Assembly (NCBI GenBank): GCA_963675135.1
Contig: OY776125.1
Span: forward strand, 41,632,513 to 41,696,512
Source: Galeopsis tetrahit
Lineage: Eukaryota > Streptophyta > Magnoliopsida > Lamiales > Lamiaceae
Reading direction: 5' to 3'
DNA length: 64,000 nucleotides
How positions within the stretch are numbered: position 1 is the stretch's first letter; every line of letters begins with the position of its first letter. Positions 9,120 through 19,779 of the stretch are shown here, in pieces. Made by a program: the position numbers and the translations under genes. Under the pieces are notes generated by a model, which was given only the letters and a program-made list of their open reading frames with translations, was not told the DNA's origin and did no database searches.

Positions 9120-10574
9120 TGTTGGTCCCTGAACGAGTAGTGAATGGGATTAAAGTCTAGAGGGGAGGGGTGAATAGACTTTAAAACTTTTTCAAGAGAG
9201 TTGGGAACCTCTTCTGATTGCTATGTCAGCTGGACTACAAGTCTGCTGGTCCAGATGACTATAGTGATCTGATAGAAGAGGTTATATGCGGAATTATGGT
9301 AGGCCTTGTTTAGACTCGTTCTCTTAGTTTCTTTTGAAAGTGCCAAGTTATTTAGTTAATAGAAATACTCAGCTGATGTTGGTTTGAGAGTTGTGGCCTT
9401 GTTTTGAATACAGTTAAAACACAGTATGCACTATATAAGATAAATGAAATGACAGTAAAGTAAAGTGCAGAAAGCAAATAACACCAGGTTTATAGTGGTT
9501 CGGATATACGATCCTACGTCCACTCTCACGTCCTAACGTGAAGTTTAATCCCTTTAATTTACCGCAAATTACAAGGGTCTTGACCTTTATAGTCCCAAGG
9601 ATAGGACTTTGAGATCTGAGCCGTCCTAACAGCTACGGTCTCCACAAGTGATTGTAAGCACTTGCACTTTGAGGGTTTCAAAAACTTTAACCTTTCGGAG
9701 AGGGTTTGGGGTTTTTTAAGAGTATCCAACTAGTGATTCAAGCTTATAATTTGCTTAATCACTTTTCCTAAAACAAATGATAAACAATGTGAAATAGGTT
9801 TCAGGTTCTTAAGGGTTGGATAGAAATCACTTAAGAGCTATGGATAATCTAATGGATTCTGGCTCTTTGAGAATTCTTGAGACAGTACAACTTTAGCTTA
9901 ATTGCTTGCTGGAAATGTTGAATTCTCTTGTTGTGACTTCGTTTTTTGTGATTTCTCATCCTCTTGTATTTATAGTGGTGATTGCTTGCAACTAGCCGTT
10001 GGAGTTGACTAGCCGTTGGGGCAATCTTTCCATAATGGCTTGATTCCTTGATTCCAGCCGCTTGATTGCTTCAATCCTGGGATCATGTCAATCTTCTAAA
10101 TAAGGTAGGTCTCTGTTTAAATTGCAAGATGACTTTGGAATCAGCCGAGTCCTGAAAGATCACATAGTCGTCTGATCTGAGCTTCTAGTCTTCTGACTAC
10201 TCTTCTGGCCTTGAGTCTTTTGTCTTCTGATATCAGCAGAGTAAAACTCTTCTGATCTGGCAGTTCTTGTGTTCTGCTTTAGGCCATCTTCAATCTGGGA
10301 CTCCATCAGTTAAGTAGGTATACAAGCACCTTTCTTAACTGGTCTTCAAGGATCTCCTAGTCTTCATGTCTTCTACTCTTCTCATCTTGAGGGAGCGCAT
10401 GTAAGCCGGGACTGTGCTGATCAACTGATATCTATACAGTCAATCACACAAGACTAGTCTAAGTTGTTCTATACAAAGTCAGCTGATCCTATTACATTTA
10501 TAAACTCTAAGTGTTTTGGCCATCAAAACTATACTAACATCAAGTGGGGCTTAGGGTGAATTTATATCCCAACA
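9120..10574 (-). repeat. Element D 3' LTR (1455 bp)
   Basis: Left copy on the plus strand, inner edge next to the polypurine tract. Minus-strand TATA box at 9967-9974; two M-phase activator matches at 9993-10003 and 10010-10020. Confidence 0.95.
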
Positions 10575-10588
10575 ATTTCCCCCTTTTT
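10575..10588 (-). promoter_or_regulatory. Element D 3' polypurine tract
   Basis: The minus strand reads AAAAAGGGGGAAAT immediately before TGTTGGGA, in the same 35-base block as in element C. Confidence 0.9.
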
Positions 10589-10798
10589 GATGAAGCCAAA
10601 ACTATATATATGATAAATGCTCTTAATAAGATAAGATAGGAGTTTATAAACTTCATAGAGACTGAAGTATCTGATGAAGACAATGAGAGTTTGTCTTGAA
10701 AGCAAAGAGAACTAAACTTGAATATATAGAGCTTTTACAGATTACAAGTAATAGTTTCTTAAAGCTTTGAAAGTGGTCTTCATCAGGTCTTCTGATCT

Positions 10799-13555
10799 TC
10801 AGATGCGGAAGGCAAGGTACAGACGAGATCGAACTTCTTCCATGTGCTGCAGGTCTGTAACATTCTCCTCTTCATAGATCTTCTCTAGGATCCTTTTGAC
10901 TTCAATGAAGTCTGTTCTTCCAGAATCCAGAGTGGGAGGATCCCATTTGGGTTCTTCAGGAGTTAGGATTCTGCAGTTGTCAAGTTCTTTGGCTGTCTTG
11001 ACTACTTCTTTCCAGAACTCTGGATCTTCAATGTTTATGAATTGATTGAACTGGAAGAATTCATCTTCATAGGTTGGGAGAGGGCCAAATTTTCTTACAA
11101 TGTGGTGTTGAATTTGCCATTTCTTCTTCAGAGGGTACCACCTTGGTAGCTCATCTTGAAGGGCTAGATAATCCACATAGTTGCTATCAAACACCAGAAC
11201 TTTATCTTTCTGTGCCAGAGCATTTTCTTTCAGTGCTTTCTCCTTGAGAGCTTTCCTGAGTTTGGCTATCTTCCTGTCAAATTTGGCTTTGACTGCTTTC
11301 GCATCTTTTAGCTTCTTTTGTTTAAGCTCTTGAGCTTCAAGCTCTTTTCTTTTCTTCAACTCTAAAGCCTCTTTCTCTTCTGCAGTAGGCTCTGCTGGAG
11401 TTGACTTCTTGCTTGACTTCTGAGCTTGCTCATCTGCCTTCCTTTTCCTTGTCATCCTTTTCTCGAAAACTTGTTCTGTAGAGGCAGTGATCTGCAGACT
11501 TTTGGCAGTTGCTTGAGTGGGAGCTTGGATGTCTTCTTGAGAAATTTCTTTGCCTTTGCCTTTCTTGCTCTTGATTTTGCTTGATAAACCACCCAAGGTT
11601 TCATTCAGCTCATCTTGAGATACTACCATTACAGCTTGCTGTGCAGTAGTCTTCTCTAGAGCTTTTATCAATACATCTTCCCCCTTTTTGGCTTCAGCAA
11701 GTGCAGCCGCAAAAGGCTTCATGGCATTCAGAATCTCCACTCTAAGAGTTTGTTGAAGAGCCATGGCGTTGACTCTGCCAACATGAGTCAGATGAGTGAT
11801 GCTATGGTCTAGAATCTGAGCATGAGAGTTGGAGGAGGAGGCAGCTTCTAGTTTAGCTGTAATTGTTTCCAATTTGGTTGCTGTCTCCTGCAGCCGAATC
11901 TGAAGTTTTTCATTCTCTGCTGTAGCTGATTGGAGAAGAGCTCGACCTTCAGTAGCTCTTGCTTCAGCATCTTCAATTCTTTTGTTGTAGGTGTTTTCCA
12001 TGCGGTTGACCTCATTAGTGTAGAGATCAGCAAACCTGGTGGAATAGTCACCTGCCTTCTTCAGAATGCTGGTCAGATACTCACTTATCTGAATGTGAAG
12101 TGATTCTCCAAACTTGTCTTCAATGTCAATTATCTGGTCATGAAGACGAGTTCTCTGCTCCTTAACAGCCTTTTCAACATATCTTCCAAGCTGTAGGCCT
12201 AAACCCTTTTCAAAGTGTAGGTCTATTGCAGCCTTGACCTGTGAGCATATGTCTGCTGTATAGTCAGCTGTTGAAGTAGAAGTTGAGGCAGTACCTTGAG
12301 GCTTTGGATGAACAATCAGGGCTTTGCCTCTTTCTTCAGCTGAAAGGTACTCTTCATTGAGAAATGAGGTAGTGGCCTTAACCAGGTGGGACATGATGGT
12401 GTCTCCTCTGTCAATGAAGTGAGGTAGAGTATCCTTAGGCATGAAGTGATCAGGGATAGTGATTACCTCTCTTTCAATCTCGGTTTTGTCACCTGGTTCA
12501 GCTGAGTCTTCCGCAGGAACGGACGCAGCTGAGTCATTCATTTTTGCTGTGCCAACTGTCTGCTGACCTGATATGCCTTCTGGGATAGAGGCATCATTAG
12601 GTGGAATTCCTAGAATTCTGTGGCATACTGCTGTAAAGGCTTCTTCGGGCAGCAGTTGAGCAAAAGATGTAACTTGAGCAACTTCTTTTTGCTCCATTTC
12701 CCAGTCGAGGAAATTAGCTTTTCCTCCCATTCCTTCCATGACCTCAATAAGGTCATCCACATCATCTCTCCTGAGTTCAATCCAGGTGCAGATTCTGAGA
12801 ACTTGTTCGAACTGAACTGATTCCTCATCAATACCAGGAATAGTAGACTTGAGCAGGTTTGCTATCTTCATCCTCATTATCTTCTCCCTTGTGCACATAG
12901 GATTGTGTACCATTCTGTACTGAGGTTGAGAGGTACCAGCTTGAATCAGGTCTGCTGGTGCCATGTCTTCTGGAACAGAAGAAACAATGATGGTAGGAGT
13001 TTGAGTATTTGGGGTAGTTTCCTCTGCTGTGTGAGTATCAGCAGGGATTTGGGAAGTGATATGTTCTTGATCTTCAGTGGTCTGTTCATCAGCAGGGTTT
13101 TGAGTCTGCTGGTCTGGTATAGTATCTTCATGAAGATCAGTAGAAGGTTGAACCTGTAGATCTTGGACATCTGCTGTGTGAATGTCAGCAGGGGTGTTGG
13201 ATGGAATCTGAGTTTGATTAACAGAGATCTGTGATTGGGTGTCTGTTGTTTGAACATCAGCAGGGGTAGGCAATAGTGATTCAGGGGTTGAAGTAGGTTG
13301 AGCTTGTTCCTCTGCTGTGTGAGTATCAGCAGGGATTTGGATATCAGTGTTTGAGTGGTCAGATGGGTTTGAGTCATCAGAAGGGTTGAAGGATGCAATC
13401 GGGGCTATTAGCATGGGAGTAGGAAGCCTCGATTTCTTGGACTTTTTGTTGAAAGAAGAATTATTCTTCTTTCTCTTCTGACCCTTCGACAATTTAGAAG
13501 GAGTAAAAGAGGGAGAGGATTTAGAGGTACCTGCCTTCTTCAAGGGAGAGGGCAT
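10799..13555 (-). pseudogene. Element D extra gene, downstream frame (918 codons)
   Basis: Open from ATG 13555 to the stop at 10799, ending in YLAFRI. It starts with a Lys/Ser-rich basic stretch, then about 200 residues of degenerate repeats of the form PADxxTxxxQ, a helical acidic region, a likely coiled coil (around NKRIEDAEARATEGRALL), a K/E-rich region and a conserved C-terminal domain of about 140 residues that aligns with the C gene (HHIVRKFGPLPTYEDEFFQF against the C equivalent). It overlaps the upstream frame (13521-14546) by 35 bases in another frame. Comparison with the E copy near 63560, where the same junction is a single frame, shows the split is a net 11-base change in D. Probably one broken gene. 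No membrane segment or enzyme motif seen. Confidence 0.8.
11678..11689 (-). promoter_or_regulatory. Internal polypurine tract-like copy in the D extra gene
   Basis: The minus strand reads GCCAAAAAGGGGGAA within the peptide AEAKKGED. It lies 1.1 kb before the 3' tract and uses the same codons as the equivalents in A and C. Confidence 0.45.
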
Positions 13556-14546
13556 CTGAATCAGATGGGGAGATGAGCCCAGATCTGATTAGATATCGTC
13601 TTTGTGCTAAGGTCTGATTGTCATCATCATCATCCTCAGCAACCTTCTTCTGAACCTCTTCTTTGGTTGGCTCCTCTTCTTCTTCGGCAGAGTTATGATC
13701 AGACTCTTGTGCTGCCTTCTCAGCCAACAGCTTCCTCTTCTCTTCTTTTAACCTTTCTGCCTCAGCAAGAGCTTCCTTTCTCAAATAATATTTGGAGATG
13801 TGAAAGGTCTTATGAGGTCCCATCTTGTACTTCTTTGGGAGAATATCTGGAAGGATGATGCTCAGCTTGTTGACAAAGCTGACTGTAGCTGCTACCTTCC
13901 ATACCTTCGATTGTAAGTCCAAAGTGACTTTCTTTGCCTCAAGAGCAATTCTTTCTAAGAATAGTCCTTGCCAGTCTCCATCGATCTGATCCCAGATTGC
14001 AGCCATTACTCGAACCTTTAAAGTAGTAACAGCATCATGACTGAATGTGTTACCAAGTAACATCTTTCCTGCAATATCCAACAAGGTTTGGAATTTTGGT
14101 TCAAGTTGGGATTTCTTTAGCCCAGTTGCATCAGTAGCCTTGATTCTTCCACCAGTAAACATCTCCATATACTCCTTTTCTCTATTCATGATGTAGTTGG
14201 AGATATTTATTTTCCCCCTTGACAGGCCAAACAATTCCTGAAGGATTTCCCTTGTAACCTTGACTTTGTGTCCATTCATGACACTTTCAACATGAGAACC
14301 CTTCATCACAGCGTTTGCATAGAATGCCAGTACGTCTTGTTCATAAACATTAGTTGGAGCTGCTTCCAGAAAGTCTCTAAGTTTAAGATTGACGCATCGA
14401 AGCAATATCTCCTTGTTCTCATCTGAGTGTTTGCCTTTGAAGAACAGAGCATTCTCCGTAAAAATCTTCCCTTCCTTGGACCACTTTGCAGCATCCAAGG
14501 TGCCAGTGTTCTTGGTCTTCTCGTCGTAAATTTCAATGATTGCCAT
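13521..14546 (-). pseudogene. Element D extra gene, N-terminal frame (341 codons)
   Basis: Starts at ATG 14546 (MAIIEIYDEKTK), the same start as the E copy at 57059, and runs about 270 residues as a globular domain (motifs FLEAAPTNVYEQD, ILQELFGLSRG, FSHDAVTTLKVRVMAAIWDQ), then a charged Glu/Lys tail with a run of Asp. After QTLAQRRYLIRSG it goes out of frame near 13540 and stops at 13521; the following part continues in the overlapping frame. The pattern of an N-terminal helical domain with an ELFGL core resembles plant transposon-associated domains of unknown function. A promoter-like block lies directly upstream, so it may have been expressed separately from gag-pol. Biochemical role unknown. 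Confidence 0.8.
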
Positions 14547-14666
14547 AGTAGAGTCTGAGTGTTAGAGTTTGAAGGCTTGAAAGAAATTTGCAGAACGAGA
14601 GAGAGAGTAATGTGATTAATTGAGTAATATGAGCGACAGGGATTGGAAGAGGTTTTAGGGGTGTGA

Positions 14667-14700
14667 ATATATACTCCAGAAAATTTTGATCTAACGGTCA
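14667..14700 (-). promoter_or_regulatory. Promoter-like block before the D extra gene
   Basis: On the minus strand a TATATAT box (14667-14673) lies about 125 bases before ATG 14546, followed by a CT-rich leader (CTCTCTCTCTCGTTCTGC). Upstream, TCTAACGGTCA at 14690-14700 (read on the plus strand) matches the MSA consensus YCYAACGGYYA. Element E has the same arrangement at the same distance, with a differing but still matching MSA. No transcript evidence is available. Confidence 0.5.
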
Positions 14701-15537
14701 GAATTGGGTTTGATTTTGGAGTAGAGCCCAAGATTTCCTTCTTTGATTTCTTAAATTTGCCGGCTGGTTATGCCATTTGGCAATATTTGATTTGCTGGCA
14801 ATATGGTACTTGAGTATTAATGACATCATTACCAAAAATAGCCGTTGAGACTAATTTATGGTAAGAATTGATCATCAAGGCCGTTTTCTATAAGAAAATT
14901 GCATTCCTTATATAAGCCAATTTGTTTAATTACATTCAGGAATAAATCTAGAATGAATTACATGATCATGACTAGTCATTATACTCTAAATTGGAGTGAT
15001 TTGGTCAGCAGAGTGAGGTCTTCTGAGTTCTTCAAGATGTCTGCTGATTTTCTTTGAAAAGTCTTCTGGTCAGCTGAGTTGGTCTTCTGATCAGCTGAGT
15101 AGAGGAAACGGTGTTTGCTGTGATGATCCAACCTGGATGGATCCTTCCAGCTTTATTGTGAGTGATGATCCAACCTGGTTTGATGGATCTTTCAGCTCCT
15201 TCTTTAAATCAAGTGGAGCTAGTCTAGACATAGTCCCACTGATTTAAATGTTTCTCTCCATCGGATGTTCCTCATCATCAGATGGGATGTAGCATCTAAT
15301 GTGCTCTTGTTGAATTTCTTCGCTTCTCTTGAAGGGGAAGGAAGGTTGAGGGGTGCTTCAATGGAGTTGAAGAGAGGGCCATGGACGCAGCCTTCATGTT
15401 TTGTTTAGACACAGTAGCTTTTGATAACAAGCTCTTCATGTAGAACTTCTCCCTGGAGAAGAAGCTCTGCTTGCTTGCTACTTTGTCCTCTGCATCTCTT
15501 CCTCCTTTAGCTTTCAACAAGAACGTCTCTTCTTCCT
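14701..15537 (-). other. Spacer between the 48-codon frame and the D extra gene
   Basis: No convincing gene. It has a 74-codon frame without a good start (15296-15520) whose counterpart in E is frameshifted. Two copies of a GATCCAACCTGG-type palindromic word lie near 15125 and 15169, also duplicated in E. The first bases after the 48-codon frame hold a direct repeat of GAAAGCTAAAGG. Confidence 0.5.
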
Positions 15538-15684
15538 TTAGCTTTCATGAACATACTCATGTTGAGTAAGCCATGTATATGGATCTGCATCATCTTCATT
15601 TTCTGGACAAATCTTCATCTCCTTCACCCAAGATTTTGGTTGAAGAATGATCTCCGTTCCATCTCTTCTTTCAATTGTCTCCAT
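15538..15684 (-). CDS. 48-codon conserved small open frame of element D
   Basis: ATG at 15684 to TAA at 15538 on the minus strand. The predicted 48-residue peptide starts METIERRDG, contains SWVKEMKICPE, DDAD and TWLT, and is hydrophilic with no signal or membrane segment. Element E has a frame of exactly the same length with 34 of 48 residues identical and no insertions or deletions, whereas flanking DNA has several indels. A conserved TATAAAA box lies 66 bases upstream and a splice-acceptor-like TTGTTTCAG ends three bases before the ATG. It matches no family that I recognise. It may encode a small protein or be a first exon or leader; moderate confidence only. Confidence 0.45.
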   Translation of the reverse strand: METIERRDGTEIILQPKSWVKEMKICPENEDDADPYTWLTQHEYVHES

Positions 15685-15686
15685 AC

Positions 15687-16265
15687 CTGAAACAAGAAAA
15701 GTGTTAGATGTTTTGTGTTCTTAGGTGTTCTCATAACTTCTCCTTTTATAGGGGTAGAAATGAGGTAGTGGAGAGAAAGATGACAAAACTATAGAGGTGA
15801 TAGGTCTGAATTTCTGAAAAGTGATTTCTTAAGATTAGCAGTGAGTTTCTTGATCCAAGGGTGCACATTTAAAGATATTCAGACTTTATCTAATGGAATG
15901 CAGAAATTATAAATTTTGTCCATGAGTTATTTGAAATCCGTACTATGCATGCATACTGTTGAGTCGGTGAGGATGGTGTATTAATCCAGCCAAGTATGAC
16001 TCAGTTAGTATACTGTATTTATGTATATGAATAAAGTATTTTATGAAGAATAGTTTATTAATATACATAGTTATACATTGCTTAGAGTAAAGAGATCAAA
16101 TAGCTTTGTTCAAGTCTGCTATATATATATATGTATATGTATACTATGCAATGCAGATTTTAGAGTATTTCATCAAGGATTCTTAAGGTATCATTGATTC
16201 CCCCTTGATTAGATAACTCTATGTTTTCCCTCAGCTCTATCTGTCTTCATTGGGAAAGAACTTAC
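15687..16265 (-). other. Putative intron after pol in element D (579 nt)
   Basis: The minus strand reads TTCAG|GTAAGTT at the left edge and TTCTTGTTTCAG|GT at the right edge, both near-consensus plant splice sites. Element E keeps both at the same positions (intron 589 nt). The donor lies about 90 bases after the pol stop. The acceptor falls just before the 48-codon frame. A retained intron in an element that copies through RNA would imply partial splicing. Confidence 0.4.
15744..15750 (-). promoter_or_regulatory. TATAAAA box before the D 48-codon frame
   Basis: The minus strand reads CCCCTATAAAAGGAG 66 bases before the ATG. Element E has CTCTATAAAAGGAGG at 67 bases. Competes with the intron reading, since a start site here would lie inside the putative intron. 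Confidence 0.45.
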
Positions 16266-16355
16266 CTGAAGATGAGGGTGTCTATTCACCTCATCTGATT
16301 CTCCTAGTCTGCTGCAAAATGTATCAGCTGAGGTCTTCAGCTGATCTTGTGCTCT

Positions 16356-19300
16356 TCATGTGCTTGGGTCCAAGAGTCCTAAGCTATAGCATAGGGTCTT
16401 GAATCTTTCTTCAGCTAGGGGCTTAGTCAAGATGTCTGCTCTTTGGATATCTGTGTGAATTTTCTCCATCTTGATGTCCTTCTTTTCAAGGTGGTCTCTT
16501 ATAAAATGGTGTCGAATGTCGACATGCTTGCACATTGTGTGGAGGACTGGATTTTGAGTGATGGCAATGGCACTGCTACTGTCACAAAAGATAGGGACTT
16601 CTTTTGCCTCTACATTGTAATCTTTGAGTTGTTGAGCTAGCCAGAGTAGCTGGCTACAACAACTTCCAGCTGCCATATATTCTGCTTCAGTGGTGGATGT
16701 TGCAACTGAGGTTTGTTTCTTAGAGAACCATGATATCAGCTTGCTGCGTAGAAATTGACAGGTTCCTGATGTGGATTTCCTATCAATTCTGCATCCTCCA
16801 AAGTCTGAGTCAGAATAGCCACTTAATTCTAGATTGTCATCAGCAGGGTACCATAGACCTAGGTTGACTGATCCTTTTAGGTACTTGAGAATCTTCCTCG
16901 CTGCTTCTAGATGACTTTGCTTTGGGTTGGCTTGAAACCTAGCACATACTCCTACAGCGAATGTTATATCTGGTCTGCTGGCTGTAAGGTATAGTAGAGA
17001 TCCAATCAGTGCTCTATATTCAGCTTGATCAACTGCCTTTCCGGACTCATCTGGTTCCATTTTGAAAGATGTCATCATAGGAATCCTTGCAGTCTTGCTT
17101 TGTAGAGCTTTGAATCTTTCTAGCAGACTCTTGGTATACTTGGACTGGTTGATGAAGATCCCTTCTGGACTCTGCTTGACTTGAAGTCCTAGGAAATAAT
17201 TCATCTCACCCATCATGCTCATTTCGAATTTTCCTTGCATGAGTTCAGAGAACTTCTTGCACATTTCTTGGTTGGGTGATCCAAATATAATGTCATCTAC
17301 ATATATTTGTACCATCAAAATGTCTTCTCCTTCTTGTATTCTGAAGAGAGTTCTATCAACTTTGCCTTTTGTATATCCATTGTCAAGTAGGAATTGTGAC
17401 AATGTGTCATACCAAGCTCTAGGGGCTTGTTTTAGACCATAGAGAGCCTTCTTCAGTCGATATACTTGATCACCTTTTTCAAATCCTGGAGGCTGCTCTA
17501 CATATACTTCTTCTACCAGAATACCATTTAGAAAAGCACTTTTGACATCCATCTGGTATACTTTGAAGCCCATAAATGATGCATAGGCTAGAAATAGTCG
17601 AATGGCTTCTAACCTGGCTACTGGAGCAAAGGTTTCATCGTAGTCAATTCCTTCAGATTGTGAATATCCTTTTGCAACTAGCCTTGCTTTATTTCTAGTT
17701 ATTACATCATGTTCGTCCTTCTTGTTCTTGAATACCCACTTTGTTCCTATTACATTGTGGTTTTCAGGTCGATCTACCAATTCCCAGACTTCATTTCTTT
17801 CGAATTGGTTTAGTTCCTCTTGCATAGCAGTGATCCAATTGCTATCGGTCATTGCTTCTTCTATGTCAGCTGGTTCAATGTTGGAGAGGAAAGCACACCA
17901 GCAGAACATAGATGATTGAGAATTCTGATTCAGCTGTCTTCTTGTCTTGACACCTGATTCTGCTCCTCCTAAGATGAGATTTGATGGATGATTGTTCCTC
18001 CATGTATGTCTTACAGGAGTACCTGCATTAGATGAACTTGGATTCTCATCTGTTCTATTGTCATCAGGAGGGTTGGCTTGATTTGGTCGATCATCATCTG
18101 TATCTTGAGTATCAAAGAGATCATTCCCCCTTGCATTTGGGATTGTTGCATGTTGATTGTGGATAGCTTGTTCAGCTTGAGTTTGAGATCTAGTGACTGG
18201 TCTGTGTGTTTTATCTTCCTCTGGTTCTTCAGGGAATGGTTCATTGACTTCAATAAATTCATCAGACTTTTTCTTGATCACTAGTTTCTTAATCTGTTCT
18301 GCAGCTGAGGTTGTTTCTACTGCATTCTTTTCACAAGATTCATCAAAAACAACATGTGGTGTTTCTTCCACAAAAAGGGTGCGTTTGTTGAATACTCTAA
18401 ATGCTTTGCTAGTTGAGGAGTATCCCAAGAATATCCCCTCATCTGCTTTGGCATCAAAAGCATTCAACTTACTTTTCCCATTGTTGTGAATGAAACACTT
18501 ACAACCAAATATATGAAAGTAAGATACTCTAGGTTTTCTTCCTTTCCACAGTTCATATGGGGTTTTCTCATGGATTTTGTGAATACCTGACCTGTTTTGA
18601 GTGTGACAAGCTGTGTTAATAGCTTCTGCCCAAAGTTTCTTAGGAGTAGAGAATTCAGCAAGGAGTGTTCTTGCAGCTTCTTTGAGTGTTCTGACTCTTC
18701 TTTCAGCTACACCATTTTGTTGTGGTGTTCTTGCTGCACTTGTTTCATGCTGAATACCATTAGAAGTACAATATGCAATAATATAAGAGTTAATAAATTC
18801 AGTGCCTTTGTCACTTCTAATTTTCACAATAGGTTCTCCTTTCTCTACTTGGATCCTCTTTAACAGTTCAGGAAGCTTCTGCTGAGTTTCACTCTTCTTG
18901 TATAAGAAGATAACCCAAGTAAACTTGGAGTAGTCATCTACAACAATAAGGGTGTATTTTCTTCCTGTTAGAGTGGTTGGAGTGATTGGTCCAAAGAGAT
19001 CCATGTGTAACAGTTCAAGAGCTCTGCTGGTTGATGCTGTCTTCTTGGTCTTGAAAGAGACTTTTGTTTGCTTTCCTTGTTGACATGCATCACAGACCTG
19101 CTCTTTACAGTAGAGTTCATTAGGCAGACCATCAACTAAGGATTCCCTTGCTAACTTGTTCAAGGTCTTAAAGTTCAGATGACTAAGACGTTTGTGCCAT
19201 AGCCAGCTGACATCTTTAGGGCTTTTCACAAGCACACATGTATCCTTAGGACAGCTGTTCCAATTTGCAAGATACATACTTCCCTTTCTAGATCTTGTTA

Positions 19301-19640
19301 GAAGGTTTTGTTTTGTTCTTTTATCACTTATGAGACATTCATCTTTAGAGAATTTAACTGAATAACCAGTGTCACAAAAGTGAGAAACAGATAATAGATT
19401 AAACTTAAGACCTTCTATATATGATACGTCATGTACCTCAATGTCACCATTTCTAAGGGTGCCATATCCTTTTGTGTTACCGTGCGCGTTATCACCAAAG
19501 AAGACTTTTGGACCTTTCTTTTCTGTGTAGTTGGTCAGCAGGTTTTTGGTTCCAGTCATATGGGTTGAGCATCCACTATGTATGTACCATATCTCTCCTG
19601 CTAGGCCTCCTTTTCTGTATAGGTCCTTCCTTTCCTGCAA
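16356..19640 (-). CDS. Element D pol polyprotein (protease-integrase-RT-RNase H), protease site altered
   Basis: One open frame of 1094 codons in Copia order. Protease: WYIHSGCSTHMTG at residues 18-30; the usual Asp of D-S-G is His (codon CAT at 19578-19580; element E has GAT). Zinc-binding pre-integrase region HKRLSHL...CDACQQGK at 149-190. Integrase triad D214, D277, E313 (HMDLFG, RSDKG, QNGVAER). RT with QMDVKSAFLNG and YVDD at 780-783. RNase H with D944, E985 and D1020. It lies in the same frame as gag behind a single TAA, as in E. The first codon in the open frame is TTG, not ATG, so independent initiation is unlikely; expression would need readthrough or similar. All other catalytic residues look intact. 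The His substitution should disable self-processing. Confidence 0.95.
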   Translation of the reverse strand: MQERKDLYRKGGLAGEIWYIHSGCSTHMTGTKNLLTNYTEKKGPKVFFGDNAHGNTKGYGTLRNGDIEVHDVSYIEGLKFNLLSVSHFCDTGYSVKFSKDECLISDKRTKQNLLTRSRKGSMYLANWNSCPKDTCVLVKSPKDVSWLWHKRLSHLNFKTLNKLARESLVDGLPNELYCKEQVCDACQQGKQTKVSFKTKKTASTSRALELLHMDLFGPITPTTLTGRKYTLIVVDDYSKFTWVIFLYKKSETQQKLPELLKRIQVEKGEPIVKIRSDKGTEFINSYIIAYCTSNGIQHETSAARTPQQNGVAERRVRTLKEAARTLLAEFSTPKKLWAEAINTACHTQNRSGIHKIHEKTPYELWKGRKPRVSYFHIFGCKCFIHNNGKSKLNAFDAKADEGIFLGYSSTSKAFRVFNKRTLFVEETPHVVFDESCEKNAVETTSAAEQIKKLVIKKKSDEFIEVNEPFPEEPEEDKTHRPVTRSQTQAEQAIHNQHATIPNARGNDLFDTQDTDDDRPNQANPPDDNRTDENPSSSNAGTPVRHTWRNNHPSNLILGGAESGVKTRRQLNQNSQSSMFCWCAFLSNIEPADIEEAMTDSNWITAMQEELNQFERNEVWELVDRPENHNVIGTKWVFKNKKDEHDVITRNKARLVAKGYSQSEGIDYDETFAPVARLEAIRLFLAYASFMGFKVYQMDVKSAFLNGILVEEVYVEQPPGFEKGDQVYRLKKALYGLKQAPRAWYDTLSQFLLDNGYTKGKVDRTLFRIQEGEDILMVQIYVDDIIFGSPNQEMCKKFSELMQGKFEMSMMGEMNYFLGLQVKQSPEGIFINQSKYTKSLLERFKALQSKTARIPMMTSFKMEPDESGKAVDQAEYRALIGSLLYLTASRPDITFAVGVCARFQANPKQSHLEAARKILKYLKGSVNLGLWYPADDNLELSGYSDSDFGGCRIDRKSTSGTCQFLRSKLISWFSKKQTSVATSTTEAEYMAAGSCCSQLLWLAQQLKDYNVEAKEVPIFCDSSSAIAITQNPVLHTMCKHVDIRHHFIRDHLEKKDIKMEKIHTDIQRADILTKPLAEERFKTLCYSLGLLDPST

Positions 19641-19779
19641 GAAGGGTTAAGTCTTAGGTACCCATTTTGTTTTGGGTCCTTGGGTGTTAGTACTGCCCTT
19701 GGGAACCCACATATACATTGGTCGTTTGAACAACCTTGAGCACTTGAGTTGTTTCCCTCGGGCATCACAGAACCAAATC
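19641..19779 (-). other. gag-pol linker of element D with conserved in-frame TAA
   Basis: The original gag frame runs through KWVPKT to TAA (about 19648-19650) and then in the same frame into pol; E has the same stop. In D, gag stops earlier (19780) because eight bases are missing after NKSNQ relative to E. Confidence 0.6.

Noticed and set aside
15296..15520. 74-codon frame in the D spacer as a second small gene
   Set aside because: It begins with TTG and the E counterpart is frameshifted by a one-base change and later indels, unlike the clean 48-codon frame.
16196..16208. ATCAAGGGGGAAT in the D intron-like segment (also E near 55358) as a further polypurine tract
   Set aside because: Conserved between D and E but lacks the A-run of the 3' tract and is in only one family; kept as a note and not as a claim.
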